This document shows positions 58,313 through 64,000 of a stretch of 64,000 bases of DNA, piece after piece. The stretch covers positions 682,001 through 746,000 of the forward strand of contig JAYQIQ010000004.1 of the NCBI GenBank assembly GCA_038141705.1. The letters run 5' to 3'. The notes beneath the pieces were generated by a model. It was not told the origin of the DNA, searched no databases, and saw only the letters and a program-made list of their open reading frames with translations. Made by a program: the position numbers and the translations under genes. The stretch is from Eutrophomonas brisbanensis (GTDB lineage: Bacteria > Pseudomonadota > Gammaproteobacteria > Burkholderiales > Eutrophovitaceae). Every line of letters begins with the position of its first letter. Positions within the stretch are counted from its first letter, which is position 1.

Positions 58313-58762
58313 ATGATTGTTTACAACTTAGCCTGCGACCAATCTCATCATTTTGAGGGGTGGTTTTCGTCTGCAGACGACTTTGATAAGCAACTTGAGC
58401 ATGACCAGGTGTCGTGTCCAGTATGTGGGTCGGTTTCAGTTTCAAAGAAACTGTCAGCACCTTACGTGAGCACAAAATCGGATCAACCTCAGAATAAGGC
58501 TCCCAAAATGAGTCCTGAGACTGCGGTTGCCGGAATGAATCTCCAACAGCTGCACAATAAGTTTATTGACTACGTGATGAAAAATACTGTGGACGTAGGT
58601 AAGCAGTTTCCGGAAGAGGCGAGAAAGATTCACTACGGTGAGGTGGAGCACCGATCCATCAGAGGTCAGGCGTCGCCTGACACCATCGAGGAACTCCGCG
58701 ATGAGGGAATAGAGGTATTCTCACTCCCCGAATCGACCGGTCTTCCGGATAAAACCCACTAA
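58313..58762 (+). CDS. DUF1178 family protein
   Basis: The 149-residue protein starts MIVYNLACDQSHHFEGWFSS and has a CxxC zinc-ribbon-like pair (SCPVCGSVSVSKKLSAPYV), then GKQFPEEARKIHYGEVEHRSIRG, all typical of DUF1178. The function is unknown. An own promoter probably lies in the 98-base gap after lysA. Intact. Confidence 0.88.
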   Translation: MIVYNLACDQSHHFEGWFSSADDFDKQLEHDQVSCPVCGSVSVSKKLSAPYVSTKSDQPQNKAPKMSPETAVAGMNLQQLHNKFIDYVMKNTVDVGKQFPEEARKIHYGEVEHRSIRGQASPDTIEELRDEGIEVFSLPESTGLPDKTH

Positions 58763-58792
58763 GCATCGCCCTACTCACGGCGCCGAGCTGCT

Positions 58793-59688
58793 GTGACCCA
58801 AAGAAATACGCTTCTCGCACTCGGAGTCGGGGTACTCGTTGTATCAACTGCGTCGGTCCTTATCCGTGAACTTCTGAGACTTGAGGTTTCCGCTTCGACA
58901 GTCGCTGCACTTCGGTTGTCAATTGCTAGCTTAGTCATGGCGATTGCCGCATTCGGATCACTTGGCGCGTTTCAAAAATTTCCTTTCGGGCACTTTCCCT
59001 CACTGCTATCTCGGGGATCTGTCTGGCTGCGCACTTTATTACATGGATCCAGTCGTTAAAATTTATCCCAGTTGCAACGAGTACTTTCCTTGTGACGACA
59101 AGCCCTATCTGGGTTGCCTTATTCTCATTTTTCTTTCTCAAGGAAACTGTTGGGAAAAAACAGTTTTTAGGAATCTTGATAGCTATTGGTGGAGCAGGAA
59201 TTATTCTTTCCACTTCTCCCCAGAATAGCGTCTCATCGGAGGGACTCTTAGGAGAAACATTAGCGGTTATCGGCGCAGTATCGATCGCGATCTATTTCGT
59301 GATCGCCAGATCCTTAAAGGAAAAGATCGATTTACGAGTTTTCGTGTTCTTAGCCTATCTCTTTGCATCCTTCGTGGTCATCATTTGGATGCTAATCGAG
59401 AATACCGAATCGATCATGATCCCGAATGACGCCTGGATTTTTTTAATCGCGCTCGCTTTAGGACCTCAAGCAATCGGACATACGATATTTAATTGGGCGG
59501 TGAGACGATTACCCGCGACAACAGTGTCAACTGCGATTTTAGGAGAACCCATTTTTGCATCCATCCTCGCTTGGTGGTGGCTATCTGAAAAAATCGACCC
59601 GGTGAGTGCAATCGGTTTTATCACTATCGTGATTGGAATACTGATCTCTACTCGCACTGCATTGAGTAAAGCGTCCGCATCAATGTAA
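58793..59688 (+). CDS. EamA/DMT-superfamily permease (frameshifted)
   Basis: The GTG start gives TQRNTLLALGVGVLVVSTASVLIREL. The later frame from 59092 has TTSPIWVALFSFFFLKETVGKKQFLGILIAIGGAGII and the C-terminal repeat ATTVSTAILGEPIFASILAWWWLSEKIDPVSAIGFITIVIGI. Together there are ten membrane helices in two EamA repeats. The break lies near 59000-59090. Corrected length about 298 residues. Substrate unknown; this family exports amino acids and other small metabolites. Confidence 0.85.
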
Positions 59689-60273
59689 TTATTTTTTCTG
59701 TCGAGCGATAAACCTTGCTGCTAATAAAACAGCAATAATTGCTGCGAATACGAGTGGCTCTGTAGTATCTCGTTTCACGATCAAATAAAAATGTGTCACA
59801 CCCAAAATTGCTATTACATAGATCAGTCTGTGGATATGAACCCAGCGCTGAGGGCCCAAAGCTAAGCGAATAGATTTTCTTGAGGTATAAGCAAGGATAC
59901 TTGTGATGACAAAAGCAGACATTCCGATCGTGATATATGGTCGGTCTTTAATATCGAGTAACATCGATTCAAAATCGAAAAACTGATCTAAAACCACCCA
60001 GGTTGCCAAGTGCACGCAAGCATAAAAAAAAGCGATTAACCCAAATAATCGCCTCAGCGGAAAGATCCATTGGAATTTAAATAATTTCCTAATCGGAGTA
60101 ATTGCAAGCGTGATGCTTAAAAAGCAAAGTGTCCACCAACCCGTCGCTTGGGAAACGTACTCAATTGGATTTGCAGTTAATTCGCCGAGATAGGATCGCA
60201 CTGCGAGAAACACTAGCGGCAGTAGGGCTGCAACAAGTACACAGTTTTTTAAATTTGCTGCTCGTTTATCCAA
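59689..60273 (-). CDS. msrQ: Heme-binding membrane subunit MsrQ
   Basis: The 194-residue protein has about six membrane helices and the ferric-reductase-like histidines in FYACVHLATWVVLDQ and LGPQRWVHIHRLIYVIAILGVTHFYL. MsrQ passes electrons from the respiratory chain to MsrP. It lies 28 bases downstream of msrP on the same strand, and its stop touches that of the convergent EamA gene. Intact. Confidence 0.92.
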   Translation of the reverse strand: MDKRAANLKNCVLVAALLPLVFLAVRSYLGELTANPIEYVSQATGWWTLCFLSITLAITPIRKLFKFQWIFPLRRLFGLIAFFYACVHLATWVVLDQFFDFESMLLDIKDRPYITIGMSAFVITSILAYTSRKSIRLALGPQRWVHIHRLIYVIAILGVTHFYLIVKRDTTEPLVFAAIIAVLLAARFIARQKK

Positions 60274-60301
60274 AATCGCTCTTCGATGGACCCAGCGCGA
60301 A

Positions 60302-61239
60302 CTAGAAGAATTTTTCTAAATCCATACCAGAATAGAGACTCGCCACCCACTCTCCATAGCCATTAAACGGTAAAGTCTCACGCTTTCTGAATTCACCAAT
60401 CCGGCGCTCTTTACGTTGGCTCCAACGCGGGTGGTTCACTGCCGGATTTACATTTGAATAAAAACCATACTCACGAGAGTTAGCAAGATTCCAAGCTGTT
60501 TTCGGTTGCGTTTCAGTCAGGTTAATCTGAACAATGGACTTCGCGCTTTTAAAGCCATACTTCCAAGGAACGACCAAGCGAATAGGGGCTCCATTTTGAT
60601 TCGGTAGCACCTCCCCAAAAATTCCAACTGAAAGAATGGTAAGTGGATGCAGCGCTTCGTCTAACCGTAAACCCTCCCGATAGGGCCACTCTAAAATAGG
60701 AGAGCGTTGTCCTGGCATTTGCTCGGGGTCGTGTAACGTAACAAACTCAACGTATTTAGCCGACCCCGTTGGCTCAACTGCCTGAATCAACTTGTGAAGC
60801 GGAAACCCCACCCAAGGAATTACCATCGACCAGGCCTCTACGCAGCGAAGTCTATAGATTCGCTCTTCTAGTGGAAATTTTTTGAGCAACTGATCCATGT
60901 CGAAAACCGTTGGCTTTGCCACCTCACCACCAACTGAAATTTTCCACCCATCGGTTTTCAGACTATCGGCAAATTTAACTGGGTCTTCCTTACCTGTTCC
61001 GAACTCATAGAAATTGTTATATCTGGTCACATCTTTGAAAGCAGTCGCTTCTTCGGATGTTGAATAGAGACTTTTTCTAACGGCCCTAACTTACGACCAG
61101 CAGCAGCCCATAACGTCGCGGGAGCAATAGCAGAGCCCACGCTTAAAGCCCCCATCATCTTCAACCATTCGCGTCGATTCTCGAACAGATCTCTCGAGGT
61201 CACTTCGTTTTCTTTTATTTTTGGAAGTAAATATTTCAC
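60302..61239 (-). CDS. msrP: Periplasmic methionine sulfoxide reductase MsrP (frameshifted)
   Basis: The start MKYLLPKIKENEVTSRDLF leads to a twin-arginine signal (NRREWLKMMGALSVGSAIAP). In another frame follow TRYNNFYEFGTGKEDP, the molybdopterin cysteine in YRLRCVEAWSMVIPWVGFPL, and VPWKYGFKSAKSIVQI. The break lies near 61070; adding one base gives STSEEATAFKDVTRYNNF. MsrP repairs oxidised methionines in periplasmic proteins. Forms an operon with msrQ. Corrected length about 312 residues. Confidence 0.93.
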
Positions 61240-61292
61240 GTGCTAATCGTTTCGAAATTAAAAATAAAGTTCCAGTAGTTAATGGATACTAT

Positions 61293-62740
61293 CTAAACCA
61301 AGAAGATTGTCGCGAGCCCTAAAAAAATCAGGAATCCCATACTGTCAGTACTAAAAGTGAGTAGCACCGATGATCCTATCGCTGGATCACGATCCATGCG
61401 CTCTAAAATCAACGGAACTAACATTCCGACTGCAGCACCGACAATTAAATTTAGCACCATCGCAGCAAACATCACTACCCCAAGGGCAATGTTTCCATAA
61501 ATTGCCCAAGCTGCTACACCAGCGATACCACCCCACAATATTCCGTTCACAACTGCGACCCCGAGCTCTTTGATGAGTAGCGTTCGCGTATTGCTCTTAT
61601 TAACCTCACCAAATGCAAGTGCGCGAACGATTAGCGCAACCGTTTGATTTCCAGAGTTCCCCGCAATCGCCGCGACAATCGGCATAAGTGCGGCTAATGC
61701 GACTAGTTTTTCGATGGAACCCTCGAATAAACCAATCACTCGAGATGCAAAAAATGCAGTACATAGATTTACTGCGAGCCACAGCCAACGGTTCTGGGCA
61801 CTTTTCCAAACAGAAGAAAACAAGTCTTCATCTCTCAATCCAACTTTACCTAGAGACTCCTGTTCGGCTTCTTCTCGAATGTAATCGACAATGTCGGTAA
61901 TCGTAATCCGGCCAACAATCCGGTTGTGAACATCGACAACCGGAGCCGAAACCAGGTCGTATCGCTCGACTGCACGTGCCGTTTCTTCCGCGTCATCTTC
62001 TGGTTGGAAGGTCACGACGTCCGTGATCATAACCTCTGACACTTTTTGGTCTGGGGAAGAAATAATAATTTCACTAATCGGCAACACACCTCGAAGTCCT
62101 CGCGCCGATCAACAACAAACAATTTATCGGTATTCGCAGGTAATTTATCGAGCCTACGTAAATATCGTAAAACCACCTCGAGCGTTACATCCTCGCGTAC
62201 CGTTACCATCTCAAAATCCATGAGAGCACCAACGGTATCCTCTGGATAAGAGAGTGCAGCCTTAAGCTGCGCACGCTCTTCGACAGACAACGAACGGAAA
62301 ACATCCGCGATCACCTCATCAGGAAGATCTGGTGCAAGATCAGCGATTTCATCCGCATCAAGTTGCTCGGTCGCAGCGAGTAACTCATCTGCGTCCATAT
62401 CTGCAATCAATGTTTCTCGAACCGCGTCGGAGACTTCAAGAAGAATCTCACCATCAAGATCTGCCTTGACTAAATTCCAAACTGTTAAGCGCTCAGCAAT
62501 GGGGAGCTGCTCAAGTACCGCCGCAATGTCTGCTGGATGTAAGGAATCAAGCTTCGCCTGTAACTCGTGGAGATTTTGCCTTTGCACCATCTCTTCGACA
62601 AGTTCCTGGCGCGGCATATCCTGTCGTTGGACCAAGCCTTCGACAACCTCGTGGCGCTTAAAGATATCGCGCACTTCTTCAGCAACATCCTGAATACTAT
62701 CAACGCGAATCTTTGCTTTGTCTTGATCCATGTCGGTCAT
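61293..62740 (-). CDS. mgtE: Magnesium transporter MgtE (frameshifted)
   Basis: The N-terminal acidic MgtE_N domain contains SLHPADIAAVLEQLP; two CBS domains follow (PANTDKLFVVDRREDFEGVLP; VSAPVVDVHNRIVGRITITDI); then five membrane helices with the selectivity region AAIAGNSGNQTVALIVRALAFGEV. The break lies near 62080; a one-base change joins REDFEGVLPISEIII. Corrected length about 482 residues. Regulation by cytosolic magnesium through the N and CBS domains is family knowledge. Confidence 0.94.
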
Positions 62741-62776
62741 TACTGGTTAATCAATGCAGGCGTCTAGCCGCTTTCC

Positions 62777-63571
62777 CTATGAGGTTTTTTTCAAACGCGT
62801 AAACGGATCTTTGTCACAGATCACTTTTTCACCTTTGAGTTTAGCTTTGTAGAGGTTGAGGACTCCATCCTTCGTCCAATCAAAACCGTAATATCGGAAA
62901 CCTGTTTTTGATTTTACGTCTTCAACTTCAAGATAGTCACAGGACCCACTCTCGCTAATTAATGACAATTCAAAATAAGATGGATTCTCTGAAGGAGTCT
63001 TGATCATTCCCTTGTCCCCAAACTCCCAAGTCTTGCCAGCTTCGTCTCGATATTTTCCAGTGATGACAATGGAATTTAACGATGGGCCCAAGTCTCTTCC
63101 AATTCGTTCATAGTGCGCCCATTTGCCCTTCCGAACCAGCGGCTCTTTGATTTCAAGCGCCCTAAACTGACCATCTGCCGCCCGTTTACCTTTGAACCAA
63201 ACATAGACAACCTCTTCAGCTGAAGTTGGTTGGTTATTCTTTCCTAAAACAATTCGATAAGAGTTCTCTTTTTTATCGGGCTCCACATCAAACACAACCA
63301 TGAGCGTTGCGTTTTTAAAATCAGTCGCAAAATACGGATGAACCTTACCCTCTTTACGAATTGCGATTACAAATGGTGCCGCTTTCTTGCTCGCAGCCAA
63401 AGGACTCTTCGTCTCTCTCAGTACAGCAAGATACGTCTTATCCATCCAGATTCCTTCTAGGTCTTTGATGAAAACACGATCCGAATTTGTGCTGTCCGCA
63501 CTATATGCAGACGATACGAGTAATGCGGAGATCCCTAAAATGGAAATAAATATTTTTTTAAGCAGTTGCAT
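62777..63571 (-). CDS. Secreted protein of unknown function
   Basis: The 264-residue protein has a signal peptide (QLLKKIFISILGISALLVSSAYS) and then a mostly beta-rich soluble part with LEGIWMDKTYLAVL, YVWFKGKRAADGQFRALEIKEPLV and SIVITGKYRDEAGKTWEFGDKG. It ends KVICDKDPFTRLKKTS, with two cysteines (SCDYLEV and VICDKD) that could form a disulfide. I do not recognise the family; lipocalin-like or DUF2147-like shapes come to mind but no diagnostic motif is visible. It lies between mgtE and an amidase on the same strand. Intact. Confidence 0.7.
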   Translation of the reverse strand: MQLLKKIFISILGISALLVSSAYSADSTNSDRVFIKDLEGIWMDKTYLAVLRETKSPLAASKKAAPFVIAIRKEGKVHPYFATDFKNATLMVVFDVEPDKKENSYRIVLGKNNQPTSAEEVVYVWFKGKRAADGQFRALEIKEPLVRKGKWAHYERIGRDLGPSLNSIVITGKYRDEAGKTWEFGDKGMIKTPSENPSYFELSLISESGSCDYLEVEDVKSKTGFRYYGFDWTKDGVLNLYKAKLKGEKVICDKDPFTRLKKTS

Positions 63572-63584
63572 GATTGTGACCTAT

Positions 63585-64000
63585 CTAAATTTCTTCGACT
63601 ATTTTTGGTCGAACTTTCCAACACTCGGTTATTTGTTCAAATGCGTGTGCTAGTTGAAGCACCCCAAAATCATCGCGGTAACGACCAATAATCTGTAACC
63701 CGACCGGCAATCCATCACGCGAGAAACCGCAAGGAATCGATATTGCCGGATGTCCAGTAGCGCTAACGCGATAACAGGACTTCATCCAGTCGATATAGTT
63801 ATCCAACTTCTCGCCATTGATCTCATCGATATAAGGCAAGTTGATATCAAACGGGAGCACCTGAACGACAGGGGCAATTATAAACTCATATTCATTCATG
63901 AAACGGTTGAGCTGATCAAAAAGAACGGTACGCTTTCGCTCAGCTGCACCAATTTGAGGACCGGTGAGGTCAATCCCCTGACGAATATTCCAAATCAGAG
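63585..64000 (-). CDS. Amidase signature family protein (partial, N-terminus outside window)
   Basis: About 138 C-terminal residues are visible. The region ATGHPAISIPCGFSRDGLPVGLQIIGRYRDD is the conserved C-terminal part of amidase-signature enzymes, and FMNEYEFIIAPVVQVLPF precedes it. The catalytic Ser-Ser-Lys part lies beyond the right edge. GatA-like, aryl-acylamidase-like or other amide hydrolases cannot be distinguished; the end lacks features that would favour GatA. Confidence 0.85.
   Translation of the reverse strand, partial: LIWNIRQGIDLTGPQIGAAERKRTVLFDQLNRFMNEYEFIIAPVVQVLPFDINLPYIDEINGEKLDNYIDWMKSCYRVSATGHPAISIPCGFSRDGLPVGLQIIGRYRDDFGVLQLAHAFEQITECWKVRPKIVEEI

Overview
This window reads as a dense chromosomal segment of a betaproteobacterium. 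The evidence is gene order: dacA-ybeD-lipB-lipA, argB with a HAD hydrolase and slmA, gph-trpE-trpG-trpD-trpC, miaB-phoH-ybeY-corC-lnt-glyQ-glyS-gmhB-plsC, pyrB-pyrR-ruvX, and a trimeric-porin-type gene with an AIAAAVAG-type leader. Base composition looks moderate (roughly mid-40s percent GC by eye) and gaps between genes are short, which would fit a compact aquatic genome. This placement is an inference from synteny. I see no insertion sequence, phage, integrase, CRISPR array or rRNA; there is one tRNA.

Layout: 1-2 kb holds slmA (cut by the edge), a HAD hydrolase and argB. 2.1-5.2 kb holds a degenerate dacA homologue, ybeD, lipB and lipA. 5.2-12 kb is a lipopolysaccharide core region (GT9, three GT2 enzymes, a GT17 enzyme, waaC, waaA) followed by fau. 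12.6-15.5 kb holds thiC and uppP. 15.5-20.3 kb is a nitrogen-control block: rhodanese, glnA with a sigma-54/NtrC promoter, ntrB, ntrC. 20.3-25.1 kb holds xthA, prlC, pyrB, pyrR, ruvX. 25.4-34.1 kb holds an RDD protein, lptG-lptF, pepA, holC, valS and a porin. 34.4-39.9 kb holds trpCDGE, gph and rpe. 40-43.8 kb holds apaG, a tiny membrane-protein gene, mltA, dsbC and a ubiH-type hydroxylase. 43.9-46.3 kb holds tRNA-Met, a TPR/GT41 glycosyltransferase and a truncated ICMT-like gene. 46.4-58.8 kb holds miaB to plsC, a small beta-barrel, lptM, lysA and DUF1178. 58.8-64 kb holds an EamA transporter, msrPQ, mgtE, an unknown secreted protein and an amidase (cut by the edge).

Together the genes cover envelope building (LPS core and Kdo, LPS export, lipoprotein acylation, peptidoglycan carrier recycling, murein turnover), lipoate, thiamine, tryptophan, lysine, arginine and pyrimidine synthesis, nitrogen regulation and translation.

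The most striking global property is that more than 20 otherwise well-conserved genes, many essential, are broken by about 35 one-base indels, mostly missing bases and mostly in short homopolymers. This looks like residual sequencing error, although real decay cannot be excluded from sequence alone. Gene spans below run across these breaks. Signals that indels do not explain are: an in-frame TAA 20 codons before the natural end of glnA; a DacA homologue lacking its catalytic serine and KTG motif; a 28-residue membrane-protein gene with a strong ribosome binding site; a complete NtrC/sigma-54 promoter at glnA; an FNR-type box in the porin leader; and no stop codon between lptF and lptG.
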